Positions 8,525 through 18,458 of a stretch of 64,000 nt of DNA are shown here, in pieces; within the stretch, counting starts at the first letter, position 1, and each line of letters begins with the position of its first letter. A model generated the notes under the pieces. The model saw only the letters and a program-made list of their open reading frames with translations. It was not told the DNA's origin and ran no database searches. Location of the stretch: positions 62,001 to 126,000 of the forward strand of contig CAJOHX010000002.1 of NCBI GenBank assembly GCA_905234475.1. Reading direction: 5' to 3'. Origin of the DNA: an uncultured Bacteroidales bacterium. GTDB taxonomy: Bacteria > Bacteroidota > Bacteroidia > Bacteroidales > UBA932. The position numbers and the translations under genes were made by a program.

Positions 8525-9841
8525 CTATTTCTTCGGGTGGTCCCGCTCAAACTCCGCCATGCGCTCCTCCAGCACGGGATACAGCTCTTCGCGCATCCGG
8601 CTGGTGCAGCCGCGCACCCCCTGCCGGGTGCTGCCCGTCGTGGACAGCGAGATGCCGCTCACGCCGTAGCTCATCAGCTCGACCACGAGCTCGTCGCCGC
8701 TCAGGCCCTCGTAGCCGATGGTGAAGAAGAAGCCGTCCCCCACCTCGCGGGTCACGTCACGGTCGTAGACCACCGTGAAGCCGTGGCGGCGGAAGATCTC
8801 CTTCATCCGGGCGGCCCGGCGCTCATACTCGCGCGTGTCCTCCACAAAGTCAATCTGTCCCTCGCAGGATAAGCGAAGCATCTCTGCATAAGCGTATTGC
8901 GTGGTCGCCGTGCAGCCGCTCGTGATCATGTACAGGATGGAAGCCGTCAGCGTGACGCCGAACACACCCGCATCCAGGTAGCGCTCCGCCAGGGCGGGAT
9001 ACTGCCTGTCGTAGAGCCTGTCACCGATGCAGCACAGCGCGATGCGCTGGCCGGCGTAGCTGAAGATCTTGGAGGCGGACAGCATCAGGATGTAATTGTC
9101 CGTATAGCGGGCCACCGTGGGCAGGAAAGGCGCCTCGTAAGGCCGCTCCAGGTCCTGCCGGTAATCCATGCAGAAATACGCCAGGTCCTCCATCACCACC
9201 GCATCGTACTTCGTAGCCAGTTCGCCGATCACCTGCAGTTCTTCCTCCTCCAGGCAGATCCACGCCGGGTTGTTGGGGTTGGAATACACGATGGCGGCGA
9301 TGTCGCCCGCGGCGAGCTGCTCCTCCAGTTTCTGCCGGAGGCGGGCGGCGCCGCGCCAGGCGTAGATGTCGAATTCGCGCCAGCGGATGCCCAGCACGCG
9401 CAACTGCGATTTCTGGATCGGGAAGCCCGGATCGATGAACAGGACCTTGTCCTTGCCCGGGATGCGCTGCGTACAGGCGATAAACGCCCCGAAAGAGGCC
9501 GCTACGGAGCCCGTCGTGGGCACGCAGGACCTGGGACTGACATCCACGTCGATAAAGGCCTTGATGAACGCGGAAGCTGCCTGTTTCAGCTCCGGCACGC
9601 CCGCGGCGGGCGGATACTGCGAGCCCACGCCCCTGTCCAGCGCCCGTTTCTCGGCTTCGACGCCGAAACGGTTCACAGGCAGGCCCGGCGATCCCTGATC
9701 CATCCGGATGAAGGGGATCCCCGTCTTGCGCTCCAGGTACTGGGCCGCCAGCAGGATCTCCCCGATGGTGGCCGTGGACAGGTCGGCTATGTTGTTCTCG
9801 CGGCACGCCTCGGCGAGCAGCGCCTCACTGAAAAGTCTCAT
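8525..9841 (-). CDS. PLP-dependent class I/II aminotransferase, substrate uncertain
   Basis: The 438-aa protein has the fold-type I aminotransferase layout: AAGVPELKQA in the N-terminal third, YSNPNNPAW for cofactor and substrate contacts, and the PLP lysine in LSASKIFSYAGQR. It ends in a motif-rich segment GISLSTTGSTRQGVRGCTS. Its place between ilvE and metX, with 2- and 5-base gaps, suggests it serves an amino acid made by this operon. Candidates are methionine, aspartate or aromatic transamination. It does not look like the LL-diaminopimelate aminotransferase (DapL) usual in this phylum, although a step of lysine synthesis cannot be excluded. Confidence 0.85.
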   Translation of the reverse strand: MRLFSEALLAEACRENNIADLSTATIGEILLAAQYLERKTGIPFIRMDQGSPGLPVNRFGVEAEKRALDRGVGSQYPPAAGVPELKQAASAFIKAFIDVDVSPRSCVPTTGSVAASFGAFIACTQRIPGKDKVLFIDPGFPIQKSQLRVLGIRWREFDIYAWRGAARLRQKLEEQLAAGDIAAIVYSNPNNPAWICLEEEELQVIGELATKYDAVVMEDLAYFCMDYRQDLERPYEAPFLPTVARYTDNYILMLSASKIFSYAGQRIALCCIGDRLYDRQYPALAERYLDAGVFGVTLTASILYMITSGCTATTQYAYAEMLRLSCEGQIDFVEDTREYERRAARMKEIFRRHGFTVVYDRDVTREVGDGFFFTIGYEGLSGDELVVELMSYGVSGISLSTTGSTRQGVRGCTSRMREELYPVLEERMAEFERDHPKK

Positions 9842-9843
9842 GC

Positions 9844-10878
9844 CTAAATCTTATAGCACCAGCCGTGGGCGTCTTCGATCTCGCCGAACTGGATGCCGGT
9901 AATCCGCTTGTAGAGTTTCGTACAGAAAGGACCCACCTCGCCGTCCTTCTCGTAACGGAAGGAACGCGACACGGCCGGCTCGGCGAGCACGGGCTTCATG
10001 TCGATGTGGGACATCGGGGTGATCACCACGGCCGTGCCGCAGCCGCCCGCCTCCTCGAACGAATCGAGCTCGTCCAGCGGCACGGGGCGCTTCTCCACCT
10101 TCATGCCGAAGTCGGCGGCGCACTCCTGCAGGGTCATGTTGGTGATCGACGGCAGGACGCTGTCCGACAGCGGGGTGACGTAGGTATTGTCCCTGATACC
10201 GAAGAAGTTGGAGGAGCCGAACTCGTCCACGTACTCGCGGGTGGCGGAATTCAGGTACAGCAGCTCCGCGTAGCCCTGCTCGTGCGCGATCTTGTAGGGC
10301 ACAAAGGTGCCGGCATAGTTGGCGCTGAGCTTGTAGCTGCCAGTACCCTTGGGCGCGGCGCGGTCGAAGTCGCCCGGGATCACGGCGGCCGCCGAACGCA
10401 GATGGGCGCCGTAGTAGGAGCCCGCCGGGGCGCACATCACCGCCAGGATCACCTCCGGGTACGGGACCAGCTGCATCTGCGGATGCGGGGCAAAGAGCAG
10501 CGGGCGGAGATACATGGAAGCCTGGTGGCCGTAGGGCGGCAGGAATTCCAGGTTGTTCTTCACGCAGAGTTCGCACATCCGGATGAACATTTCCTCCGAG
10601 GGTTCGGGCAGCCCGAGGAAGCGGGCGGACCGGGCCATGCGGGCGGCGTTTTTCTCCGGACGGAACATGATGATGCCGCCGTCTTTCTGGCGGAAAACCT
10701 TTAGGCCTTCGAAGCAGGAAATGGCATAATGCAGACCCTGCGTGAAGGGGTCGATGGTGAACGAAAAAGTCTCGGTCGTCCGGATGTCGGACCAGGCTCC
10801 GTCCCGGTAGTGCGCGATGACAACGGTCCTCGTGCGGTAGGCGTCAAAGCCCAAAGAATCCCAATCAATCTGTGCCAT
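9844..10878 (-). CDS. ilvE: Branched-chain amino acid aminotransferase
   Basis: This 344-aa fold-type IV PLP enzyme interconverts branched-chain amino acids and their 2-oxo acids with glutamate. The PLP lysine lies in GTGSYKLSANYAG, followed by the YLNSATREYVDEFGSSNFF loop that binds substrate and cofactor. The C-terminal GCGTAVVITP motif is also typical of the class-IV family. Length matches the eukaryote/Bacteroidetes-type BCAT (about 340-360 aa) rather than the 309-aa E. coli form. It lies 24 bases after leuB and 2 bases before the next aminotransferase. Confidence 0.94.
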   Translation of the reverse strand: MAQIDWDSLGFDAYRTRTVVIAHYRDGAWSDIRTTETFSFTIDPFTQGLHYAISCFEGLKVFRQKDGGIIMFRPEKNAARMARSARFLGLPEPSEEMFIRMCELCVKNNLEFLPPYGHQASMYLRPLLFAPHPQMQLVPYPEVILAVMCAPAGSYYGAHLRSAAAVIPGDFDRAAPKGTGSYKLSANYAGTFVPYKIAHEQGYAELLYLNSATREYVDEFGSSNFFGIRDNTYVTPLSDSVLPSITNMTLQECAADFGMKVEKRPVPLDELDSFEEAGGCGTAVVITPMSHIDMKPVLAEPAVSRSFRYEKDGEVGPFCTKLYKRITGIQFGEIEDAHGWCYKI

Positions 10879-10902
10879 AACTTTATCTTATGATTCAAAT
10901 AA

Positions 10903-11961
10903 TCAGATGTGCGCAGCCACCCAATCGCCCACTTCTATGGTCGAAAAAGCCTTCGAAGAAGTGGCTAAATCGGAGGTGACAATATTGTTTTCTATGCTGG
11001 CTGCCACCGCTTTACGAATAGCCTTACCCTCCTCCATCATTCCGAAGGCATATTCGAACATCATCGCGGCCGAAAGGATCGCCGCGAGGGGGTTTGCGAT
11101 GTTCTGGCCGGCCGCCTGGGGCCAGGAACCGTGGATCGGTTCGTACACGCCGGTGTGCTCTCCGATGGAGGCGGAGGCGAGCAGTCCCATCGATCCGGAC
11201 ACCACGCTGGCCTCGTCCGTGAGGATGTCGCCGAAGGTGTTTTCGGTCACGATCACGTCGAAGAATTTCGGGCCCGTGATGAGCTTCATCGAGGCGTTGT
11301 CCACGAACATGTAGTCGGTCGTCACCTCCGGGTATTGCGGGGCCATCTCCTGGGCGATCTGACGCCACAGGCGGGAGGACTCAAGGACGTTCGCCTTGTC
11401 CACCACGGTAAGGTGCTTGCGGCGGCGCATGGCAAACTCAAAGGCCTGCTTGAGGATGCGCTCGATCTCGTAGCGGTGGTAGATGTTGGTGTCGTAGGCG
11501 GTGTCGCCCCCGTCCAGCCGGCCCTTCTCGCCGAAATACATGCCGCCGGTGAGCTCCCGGATCACCAGGAAGTCCGCGCCGTCCACCAGCTCCTCCTTGA
11601 GGGGCGACTGGTGCACCAGGGACTTGAAGGTCTCCACCGGGCGGAGGTTGGCGTACAGGCCCAGCTGCTTGCGCATGGCCAGCAGGCCCTGCTCCGGCCG
11701 CACCTTGGCCGTGGGATCGTTGTCATACTTGGGGTCCCCTACCGCGCCGAACAGCACGGCGTCGGCTTCCAGGCAGGTCTGGTAGGTGATTTCCGGGAAG
11801 GCGTCGCCGTAGCGGTCGATGGCGCCGGCCCCCACGTACGCGAAGTGATAGGAAGCCTCATGGCCGAACTTGCGGCAGACGGCGTCCACGCACTTGACAG
11901 CCTGGCAGATGACTTCGGGGCCGATGCCGTCCCCGGGCAAAAGGGCGATATTCAGTTTCAT
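10903..11961 (-). CDS. leuB: 3-isopropylmalate dehydrogenase
   Basis: The 352-aa NAD-dependent enzyme oxidises and decarboxylates 3-isopropylmalate in leucine synthesis. The N-terminus [17 protein letters not shown] carries the family signature. RPVETFKS, the [13 protein letters not shown] loop, the metal-binding segment around [14 protein letters not shown], and the [27 protein letters not shown] region follow in the expected order. I chose the ATG at 11961, which overlaps the upstream synthase stop by 4 bases. Length is normal for the family. Confidence 0.95.
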   Translation of the reverse strand: MKLNIALLPGDGIGPEVICQAVKCVDAVCRKFGHEASYHFAYVGAGAIDRYGDAFPEITYQTCLEADAVLFGAVGDPKYDNDPTAKVRPEQGLLAMRKQLGLYANLRPVETFKSLVHQSPLKEELVDGADFLVIRELTGGMYFGEKGRLDGGDTAYDTNIYHRYEIERILKQAFEFAMRRRKHLTVVDKANVLESSRLWRQIAQEMAPQYPEVTTDYMFVDNASMKLITGPKFFDVIVTENTFGDILTDEASVVSGSMGLLASASIGEHTGVYEPIHGSWPQAAGQNIANPLAAILSAAMMFEYAFGMMEEGKAIRKAVAASIENNIVTSDLATSSKAFSTIEVGDWVAAHI

Positions 11962-13622
11962 TTCAATTGATTTAGATCCATGTTTTCGATAATGTTGAGC
12001 ATCTTGACCGTGGCCTTGATGGCGGCTTCCGTCTGGTCGGAGTCGATGCCGCGGGTTTTGAACTCGTTGTCTCCGTCCTTCCAGGAGATGGTGGTCGCCA
12101 CGAGGGCGTCGGTCTTGCCGCCCGGCGGGATGGTGACCTGGTAGTCCGTGAGGACGGGATGCTTCTTGCCAAGCTTGTCGTAGATGATCCAGAGGGCCTT
12201 CATGAAGGCATCGTACTGGCCGTCTCCGGGCGCTGCGGCTTCGTATTCCTGCCCGTGGATGCTGACCTTGACGATGGCGCCGGGGCGCATCCCGCGGGCC
12301 AGCTGGAGGGAATAATTGACGATGTGGATGTTGTCCTGGGTGGCGCCGTGGGCCGTTTTGAGGACGTCCGCCACGATGAACGGGAGGTCCTCCGGGGCCA
12401 GTGCCTCCTTCTTGTCGCCCAGCTCCACGACGCGCTGCGTGACGAGCTTGACCTGTTCGGGGGTGAGGCGGATACCCAGCTTGTCGAGGTTCTTGATGAT
12501 GTTGGCCTTGCCGCTCATCTTGCCCAGGGCGTAGGTGCGCTCCCGGCCGAAACGCTGCGGCAGCAGGCGGTTGGCGTAGAGGTTGCCCTTGTTGTCGCCG
12601 TCGGCATGCACACCGCTGCTCTGAGTGAAGACGTTCTCCCCCACCACCGGCTGATTGTCCGGGATGCGGATGCCGGAGATGCTCTCCACATATTTGCACA
12701 CGTGCGTGAGGCGCGTCTCGTCCACCCCGACCGTGCAGCCGAGCTGGTCGCGAAGCGCCGCCACGACGCTGGCCACGGGGGCGTTGCCGCTGCGCTCACC
12801 CAGGCCGTTGACCGTGGTATGGACGCCGCCGACCCCCGCACGCACCGCCGCGAGCGTGTCCGCCACGGCGAGGTCGTAGTCGTTGTGGCCGTGGAAATCA
12901 AAGCGTACCTGCGGGAAACGCTCCCGCATGGCGCGCACGTAACTGTCTACCTCCCAGGGATCCAGCACGCCGAGCGTGTCGGGCAGCATCACGCGCCGGA
13001 TGGGCTCGAAGCGCAGGCGGTCCAGCAGGTCGAAGACGTAGTCCCGGGAATCGGCCATGCCGTTGGACCAGTCTTCGAGGTAGAGATTGACCGCGACGCC
13101 GCGCACGCCGGCATGCGCAATCACGCGCTTGATGTCTTCTGCGTGCTGCTCCGGGGTCTTGCCCAACTGCTTCTCCAGATGGCGCAGGGACCCCTTGGCG
13201 AGGATATTGACCACCTTGCCGCCGGCGTCGGCGATCCAGTCTACGGACACGCCGTCATCGACGAATCCCAGGGCCTCCACGCGGTCCAGGCAGCCGGCGT
13301 CGGCCGCCCAGGCGCAGATGCGCCGGAAGGCCGCGCTCTCCCCCTTCGACACGCGGGCGGACGCCACCTCCACGCGGTCGACCTTCAGCTCCTCGAGCAG
13401 GAGCTGGGCGATGGCCAGCTTCTCGTCCGGGTTGAACGAGACGCCCGCCGTCTGCTCGCCGTCGCGCAGCGTAGTATCCAGTATTTCGACAACCTGATTG
13501 TCGAAATACGGTCGACCAACGACCCCATCCCCAAACCCCTTCCCGGCGGGAAGGGGCTTAGTCGCTTCGCTCCTAGTCCTGTCTATTTCTCTCGAATTGT
13601 TCAATTTTTGACTTATTTTCAA
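11958..13622 (-). CDS. 2-isopropylmalate/citramalate synthase-type enzyme (second LeuA paralogue), odd N-terminus
   Basis: The protein has the DRE-TIM metallolyase pattern: [27 protein letters not shown] for metal binding, [13 protein letters not shown], and a C-terminal LeuA-type allosteric domain (about residues 400-550). It condenses acetyl-CoA with a 2-oxo acid. With leuA already in the operon and no threonine deaminase in the window, it may be a citramalate synthase making 2-oxobutyrate for isoleucine, with leuCDB doing the next steps; that is inference. No ATG or GTG start lies before the conserved domain. The frame opens only at TTG codons (13622 or 13604) inside leuD, and about residues 12-41 are encoded by palindromic repeat DNA. 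Confidence 0.82.
   Translation of the reverse strand: MKISQKLNNSREIDRTRSEATKPLPAGKGFGDGVVGRPYFDNQVVEILDTTLRDGEQTAGVSFNPDEKLAIAQLLLEELKVDRVEVASARVSKGESAAFRRICAWAADAGCLDRVEALGFVDDGVSVDWIADAGGKVVNILAKGSLRHLEKQLGKTPEQHAEDIKRVIAHAGVRGVAVNLYLEDWSNGMADSRDYVFDLLDRLRFEPIRRVMLPDTLGVLDPWEVDSYVRAMRERFPQVRFDFHGHNDYDLAVADTLAAVRAGVGGVHTTVNGLGERSGNAPVASVVAALRDQLGCTVGVDETRLTHVCKYVESISGIRIPDNQPVVGENVFTQSSGVHADGDNKGNLYANRLLPQRFGRERTYALGKMSGKANIIKNLDKLGIRLTPEQVKLVTQRVVELGDKKEALAPEDLPFIVADVLKTAHGATQDNIHIVNYSLQLARGMRPGAIVKVSIHGQEYEAAAPGDGQYDAFMKALWIIYDKLGKKHPVLTDYQVTIPPGGKTDALVATTISWKDGDNEFKTRGIDSDQTEAAIKATVKMLNIIENMDLNQLK
13481..13509. repeat. Inverted repeat with 12-bp perfect arms at the 5' end of the leuA2 domain
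   Basis: GTATTTCGACAA is followed by CCTGA and then TTGTCGAAATAC. It spans the codons just before the conserved DTTLRDG motif of the second LeuA-type synthase. It probably marks the edge of the repeat insertion that extends to about 13575. Confidence 0.6.
13535..13558. repeat. GC-rich REP-like palindrome inside leuA2 N-terminus
   Basis: CCCCTTCCC and GGGAAGGGG arms around a 3-base CGG centre form a strong hairpin. The following bases (TTAGTCGCTTCGCTCC) look like the flank of an interspersed bacterial repeat. It is read through in frame as residues such as [12 protein letters not shown]. Confidence 0.6.
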
Positions 13623-14172
13623 GAAGATAATCTATATCATCTAATGCGTTTGTCAAGCAGTATTTCTTATAGCCGTTCAACTCGAACGTTTCGCTGCGGC
13701 CGGTGGCGAGGTTGGTCACCGTCTGCGCCGGCACGTCCACGCGCACCTTCATCGCCGGGTCGGCGGCGATGCTCGCAAATAGCTCGGACAGGAAATCCTC
13801 ACTGACCACGACGGGCAGCACGAAATTGTTCAGCTCGTTGTTCTTGTGGATGTCGGCGAAGAAACTGGAGATCACCACACGGAAGCCGTAGCCCGCGATG
13901 GCCCAGGCCGCATGTTCGCGGCTCGAGCCCGAGCCGAAATTCTTGCCCGCCACGAGGATGCACCCGCCGTAGCGCGGGTCGTTCAGCACGAAATCCTTCT
14001 TCGGCGAGCCGTCGGGGGCATAGCGCCAGTCGCGGAAGAGATTGTCTCCGAAGAACTTCTCGTCGCGCGTGGTGGCCTTCAGGAAGCGGGCCGGGATGAT
14101 CTGGTCCGTGTCCACGTTCTCCAGCGGGAGGGGCACGCAAGTGCTCTCTATGATGTCGAATTTCTGTTTCAT
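13573..14172 (-). CDS. leuD: 3-isopropylmalate dehydratase small subunit
   Basis: The 199-aa swivel-domain subunit pairs with LeuC to isomerise 2-isopropylmalate to 3-isopropylmalate. The N-terminal [19 protein letters not shown] motif, the [20 protein letters not shown] signature and [18 protein letters not shown] are all present. The ATG overlaps the leuC stop as ATGA. The last ~50 bases overlap the possible TTG starts of the second LeuA-type synthase. Length is typical (about 195-205 aa). Confidence 0.95.
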   Translation of the reverse strand: MKQKFDIIESTCVPLPLENVDTDQIIPARFLKATTRDEKFFGDNLFRDWRYAPDGSPKKDFVLNDPRYGGCILVAGKNFGSGSSREHAAWAIAGYGFRVVISSFFADIHKNNELNNFVLPVVVSEDFLSELFASIAADPAMKVRVDVPAQTVTNLATGRSETFELNGYKKYCLTNALDDIDYLLENKSKIEQFERNRQD

Positions 14173-15572
14173 AAGGCAGGAGATTCCGGGTCAAGCCCGG
14201 AATGACGGAGTAAAGTACGTGGATCTGTGACGACTCCGGTGACGGCCGCAGCGGCCGCAGTCAGCGGACTGGCGAGGAGCGTGCGGGAGCCGGGGCCCTG
14301 ACGGCCCTCGAAATTGCGGTTGCTGGTGCTGACGGCGTACTTCCCTGCCGGGATCTTGTCGTCATTCATGGCCAGGCAGGCCGAGCAGCCGGGCTGCCGG
14401 ACCTCGAAGCCCGCCTCGGCGAGCAGTTTGTCCAGCCCCTCCGCCTCGATCTGCCGCTTCACAGCCCAGGAGCCGGGCACCAGCCAGGCGACGACACCGG
14501 GCGCCTTGCGCCGGCCCTGCACGAGCGAAGCGAAGGCGCGGAAGTCCTCGATGCGGCCGTTGGTGCAGGCACCCAGGAAGATATAGTCCACCGGATGGCC
14601 GAGTAGCTTCTGTCCAGCCTCAAAACCCATATAATTCAATGCCTTAGGCGTAGCATCTAAAGGAATGCTTCCGTCAATCGGCATACCCATGCCCGGGTTG
14701 GTCCCGTAGGTGATCATCGGGGCGATGTCCGCCGCGTCGAAGACGATTTCGCGGTCGAAGACCGCATCGTCCCCGCTGCGCAGCGTCCGCCAGTAGGCCA
14801 CCGCCTTGTCCCAGTCCTCCCCCTTCGGGGCGTATTCGCGCCCCTTCAGGTAAGCGAAGGTCGTCTCGTCCGGGGCGATGAAACCGCCGCGCGCGCCCAT
14901 CTCGATGGAGAGGTTGCACAGCGTCAGTCGGCCCTCCATCGACAGCGAGCGCACGGCGCTTCCGCGGTATTCCACGAAATAGCCCGTGGCGCCGCTCGTG
15001 GTGAGCTTGCTCATCAGGTACAGGGCGATGTCCTTGGCGGTCACGCCTTTGCCGAGCGTCCCTTCGACGCGGATGCTCATCGACTTGGGTTTCTGCTGCA
15101 GGATGCACTGCGAGGCCAGCACCATCTCCACTTCGCTCGTGCCGATGCCGAAGGCGACGGCGCCCATCGCGCCATGGGTGGAGGTGTGCGAGTCGCCGCA
15201 GACGATGGTCATCCCCGGCAGCGAGAGGCCCTTTTCCGGGCCCACCACATGGATGATGCCGTTGTCCGGGGTCATCATCCCGTAGTGCGTCAGGCCGAAC
15301 TCGGCGGCGTTGCGCGCCAGCGCGTCGACCTGCGCCTTTGACACGGGATCTTCGATGGGCTTGTCCTGGTCGTGGGTGGGGGTGTTGTGGTCCGGCATGC
15401 AGAAGATGCGCTCCGGGCGCAGGCACCCGATTCCGCGCGCCCTGAGGCCGTCGAAAGCCTGCGGACTCGTGACTTCGTGGCAGTAGAGCCGGTCAATGTA
15501 CAGCTGGGTGGGGCCGTCCTCGACCAGCGAGACCACGTGGGCATCCCAGATTTTGTCGAAAAGCGTATTCAT
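14169..15572 (-). CDS. leuC: 3-isopropylmalate dehydratase large subunit
   Basis: The 467-aa aconitase-family subunit carries the 4Fe-4S cysteines, in [13 protein letters not shown] and [12 protein letters not shown], plus the [15 protein letters not shown] active-site loop. It works with LeuD in leucine synthesis and possibly in the citramalate route to isoleucine. The start at 15572 is 4 bases after leuA. The final dozen residues ([12 protein letters not shown]) are not family sequence. They are encoded by an interspersed repeat at 14184-14206, which also brings the stop codon that overlaps leuD. Confidence 0.95.
   Translation of the reverse strand: MNTLFDKIWDAHVVSLVEDGPTQLYIDRLYCHEVTSPQAFDGLRARGIGCLRPERIFCMPDHNTPTHDQDKPIEDPVSKAQVDALARNAAEFGLTHYGMMTPDNGIIHVVGPEKGLSLPGMTIVCGDSHTSTHGAMGAVAFGIGTSEVEMVLASQCILQQKPKSMSIRVEGTLGKGVTAKDIALYLMSKLTTSGATGYFVEYRGSAVRSLSMEGRLTLCNLSIEMGARGGFIAPDETTFAYLKGREYAPKGEDWDKAVAYWRTLRSGDDAVFDREIVFDAADIAPMITYGTNPGMGMPIDGSIPLDATPKALNYMGFEAGQKLLGHPVDYIFLGACTNGRIEDFRAFASLVQGRRKAPGVVAWLVPGSWAVKRQIEAEGLDKLLAEAGFEVRQPGCSACLAMNDDKIPAGKYAVSTSNRNFEGRQGPGSRTLLASPLTAAAAAVTGVVTDPRTLLRHSGLDPESPAL
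14184..14206. repeat. Interspersed palindromic repeat, copy 1 (leuC tail)
   Basis: The 23-bp element reads TTCCGGGTCAAGCCCGG and then AATGAC on the plus strand, with CCGGG/CCCGG arms. An identical 23-bp copy lies at 49159-49181, upstream of hisG. Read on the minus strand it encodes the HSGLDPE end of LeuC. Confidence 0.8.
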
Positions 15573-15576
15573 TCCC

Positions 15577-17076
15577 TTAGTTCTGGAACTTGTTGATACA
15601 GTCTATATAAGCCTCCACGGAGCCGGTCACGATGTCGGTGTTGGCGCCGAAGCCATAGTAGACATGGCCTTCGTGCTCCACCTGCATGTGCACCTTCGCC
15701 ACGTCGTCGGAGCCCTTGGTGATGTTCTGGATCGTGAATTCCTTGATCACCATCTGGCGCTTGATGATGGATTTAAGCGCGTTGATGGCCGCATCCACCG
15801 GGCCGTTGCCGTGGGCTGCGCCCTCGAACTTCTCCCCGGCGATGTCCAGGCCGATGCTGGCGACGGGTCGCAGACCCTTGCCGCTCGTGACCTGGAGGTA
15901 GTCCAGCTTGACGTGGGCCACGGCGGCGCGCTCGGCGCCGGCGAGCACCAGCAGGTCGTCGTCGGTGATCTGCTTCTTCTTGTCCGCCAGCTTGAGGAAC
16001 TCCTGGTAGAAGGCGTCCAGCTTCTCGTCCGTGAGCTTGATGCCCAGGGTCTCGAGGCGGAAACGCAGGGCGGCGTGGCCACTGCGCGCCGTCAGGACGA
16101 TGTTGTTGTCGTCCAGGCCGATGTCCTTGGGGTCGATGATCTCGTAGGTGCTCACCTCCTTCAGCACGCCGTCCTGGTGGATGCCCGACGAGTGCGCGAA
16201 GGCGTTGCGCCCCACGATGGCCTTGTTGGCCTGCACGGGCATGTTCATCAGGCTCGACACCATCCGGCTGACCGGATAGATGCGCTGGGTGTTGATATTC
16301 GTCGTCAGGGGGATGTCGGAGTGGCTCTTGAGGATCATCGCGATCTCCTCGAGCGCAGTGTTGCCCGCACGCTCCCCTACGCCGTTGATCGTGACCTCAC
16401 ACTGGCGCGCCCCGGCCAGCAGGCCGGAAATGGTGTTGGCCGTGGCCATGCCCAGGTCGTTGTGGCAGTGGGTGGAGAGGATGGCCTTGTCGATGCCGTC
16501 CACGTGATCCACCAGGTATTTGATCTTGGCGCTGTACTCCTCCGGCAAGCAGTAGCCCGTGGTGTCCGGGATGTTGACCACCGTCGCGCCCGCCTGGATC
16601 ACGGCCTCGACCACCTGGGCGAGGAAGGCGTTGTCCGTGCGTCCGGCGTCCTCGGCGTAGAATTCCACGTCGTCCACGAACTGCCGGGCGTACTTCACCG
16701 CCCGCACGGCCCGCTCCAGGATCTCCTCACGGGTGGAGTTGAACTTGTAGCGGATGTGGGAGTCAGAGGTGCCGATGCCGGTGTGGATGCGCTTGTGCTT
16801 GGCGTACTTGAGCGCCTCCACCGCCACGTCGATATCCTTCTGCACCGCCCGGCTCAGCGCGCAGACCGTCGGCCAGGTCACGGCCTTCGAGATCTCGACG
16901 ACGGAATTGAAGTCGCCGGGACTCGAGATCGGGAAACCCGCCTCGATCACGTCCACGCCCAGCTCCTCGAGCGCCTTCGCCACCTGGATTTTCTCCACGG
17001 TGTTGAGCTGGCACCCGGGCACCTGTTCGCCGTCGCGCAGGGTGGTGTCAAAGATATAGATGCGATTATTGTCCAT
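15577..17076 (-). CDS. leuA: 2-isopropylmalate synthase
   Basis: The 499-aa protein condenses 2-oxoisovalerate with acetyl-CoA, the committed step of leucine synthesis. The [17 protein letters not shown] metal-site motif, the [16 protein letters not shown] segment and [11 protein letters not shown] are all present. A C-terminal LeuA allosteric domain (about 385-499; [14 protein letters not shown]) would sense leucine. Length is typical of the short bacterial LeuA class. It begins one base after the ilvC stop. Confidence 0.95.
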   Translation of the reverse strand: MDNNRIYIFDTTLRDGEQVPGCQLNTVEKIQVAKALEELGVDVIEAGFPISSPGDFNSVVEISKAVTWPTVCALSRAVQKDIDVAVEALKYAKHKRIHTGIGTSDSHIRYKFNSTREEILERAVRAVKYARQFVDDVEFYAEDAGRTDNAFLAQVVEAVIQAGATVVNIPDTTGYCLPEEYSAKIKYLVDHVDGIDKAILSTHCHNDLGMATANTISGLLAGARQCEVTINGVGERAGNTALEEIAMILKSHSDIPLTTNINTQRIYPVSRMVSSLMNMPVQANKAIVGRNAFAHSSGIHQDGVLKEVSTYEIIDPKDIGLDDNNIVLTARSGHAALRFRLETLGIKLTDEKLDAFYQEFLKLADKKKQITDDDLLVLAGAERAAVAHVKLDYLQVTSGKGLRPVASIGLDIAGEKFEGAAHGNGPVDAAINALKSIIKRQMVIKEFTIQNITKGSDDVAKVHMQVEHEGHVYYGFGANTDIVTGSVEAYIDCINKFQN

Positions 17077-17077
17077 A

Positions 17078-18121
17078 TTACTTGTTTTCAGGGCGCAGTT
17101 CGCGGACGGCGGCGCCGGTGCGCCACAGTTCGCTCTCGCGCAGGGCCTTCAGCTCCTTCTCCAGGCCTTCGCGGTAGTCCGGCTTGGAGTTGGCATCGAT
17201 CGAGCGCTGGGCTTCGTTGCCGCAGGCGACTTCGTTGTAGAGCTTCTCGAACACGGGCTTGGTGGCATCGTGGAAGGGACCCATCCAGTCGAGGGCGCCG
17301 CGCTGCGCCGTGGTGGAGCAGTTGGCATACATCCAGTCCATGCCCTTCTCCGCAAAGAGCGGCATCAGCGACTGGGTCAGCTCCTCGACGGTCTCGTTGA
17401 AGGCCTCCGACGGGCTGTGGCCGTGCTCGCGGAGCACTTCGTACTGGGCGGACAGGATGCCCTGGATGGCGCCCATCAGGGTGCCGCGCTCGCCGGTGAG
17501 GTCGGAGTAGACCTCGCGCTTGAAGTCGGTCTCAAAGAGGTAACCCGAGCCGATGGCGATGCCGAGGGCAAGGGTGCGGTCAAGGGCGCGGCCGGTGGCG
17601 TCCTGGAACACGGCAAAGGAGGAATTGATGCCGCGGCCCTGCAGGAAGAGACGGCGCACGGAGGTGCCGGAGCCCTTCGGGGCCACCATGATCACGTCGA
17701 CGTCCTTCGGCGGGATGATGCCGGTGCGCTCCTTGAAGGTGATGCCGAAGCCGTGGGAGAAATACAGGGCCTTGCCTGCGGTGAGGTGCTTCTTCACCAC
17801 GGGCCACTGCTCGATCTGCGCGGCGTCGGACAGCAGGTACTGGATGACGGTGGCCTTCTCGCAGGCCTCCTCGATGCTGAAGAGCGTCTTGCCGGGCACC
17901 CAGCCGTCGCCGATAGCTTTCTCGAAGGTCTTGCCGGCGCGCTGGCCGACGATGACATTGATGCCGTTGTCCTTGAGGTTGAGGGCCTGGCCGGGTCCCT
18001 GGATACCGTAACCGATGATCGCCACGACCTCGTCCTTGAGGACCTCACGTGCCTTTTCGAGGGTAAACTCATCACGGGTGACCACATTCTCGATCACGCC
18101 GCCGAAATTCATCTTTGCCAT
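17078..18121 (-). CDS. ilvC: Ketol-acid reductoisomerase
   Basis: The 347-aa protein isomerises and reduces acetohydroxy acids with NAD(P)H in valine and isoleucine synthesis. The Rossmann loop is [17 protein letters not shown], followed by [14 protein letters not shown], whose residues decide NADPH or NADH preference. [14 protein letters not shown] and the acidic metal-binding stretches [12 protein letters not shown] and [13 protein letters not shown] are visible. A stop at 17078 leaves a one-base gap to leuA. The length matches Bacteroidetes forms, slightly longer than the usual 330 aa. Confidence 0.95.
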   Translation of the reverse strand: MAKMNFGGVIENVVTRDEFTLEKAREVLKDEVVAIIGYGIQGPGQALNLKDNGINVIVGQRAGKTFEKAIGDGWVPGKTLFSIEEACEKATVIQYLLSDAAQIEQWPVVKKHLTAGKALYFSHGFGITFKERTGIIPPKDVDVIMVAPKGSGTSVRRLFLQGRGINSSFAVFQDATGRALDRTLALGIAIGSGYLFETDFKREVYSDLTGERGTLMGAIQGILSAQYEVLREHGHSPSEAFNETVEELTQSLMPLFAEKGMDWMYANCSTTAQRGALDWMGPFHDATKPVFEKLYNEVACGNEAQRSIDANSKPDYREGLEKELKALRESELWRTGAAVRELRPENK

Positions 18122-18134
18122 ACTCTTGTACTTT

Positions 18135-18458
18135 TTATTGGTTTCTATTTTTCAGATAATCTTCCATGATCCCGTGCTCCGCCGCACTCGTGGCGTTGTC
18201 CGGGAAACAGAACGCGCGCACCACCTCCACCTTCTTCTCGATGAAGCCCACCACCTGCTGCGCAGCGCGCTCGGTGGTGATGGCCCGGAAGGTGAAATGG
18301 TGGATGCCCGGGAACTCCGACGGGAACACCGTCAGGCTCTCGATGTTGATGCCGCGGCGGGTGAAGATGTTGGAGATCGAGCTCAACAGACCCACCTGGT
18401 TCTCGGAGTACACCGAGATGATATACATGCTGCTACTGTCCATCGCGATACCATTCAT
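18135..18458 (-). CDS. ilvN: Acetolactate synthase regulatory (small) subunit, short form
   Basis: The 107-aa protein is essentially one ACT domain (YIISVYSENQVGLLSSISNI, then FTRRGINIESLTV), which binds valine and controls IlvB. Usual small subunits are about 160-190 aa with a second C-terminal domain that is missing here; E. coli IlvN/IlvM (about 90-100 aa) are similarly short. The start may be 18458 or the ATG at 18443. Both fall close to the end of ilvB, with the first overlapping it by 26 bases, so translational coupling is likely. Confidence 0.88.
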   Translation of the reverse strand: MNGIAMDSSSMYIISVYSENQVGLLSSISNIFTRRGINIESLTVFPSEFPGIHHFTFRAITTERAAQQVVGFIEKKVEVVRAFCFPDNATSAAEHGIMEDYLKNRNQ

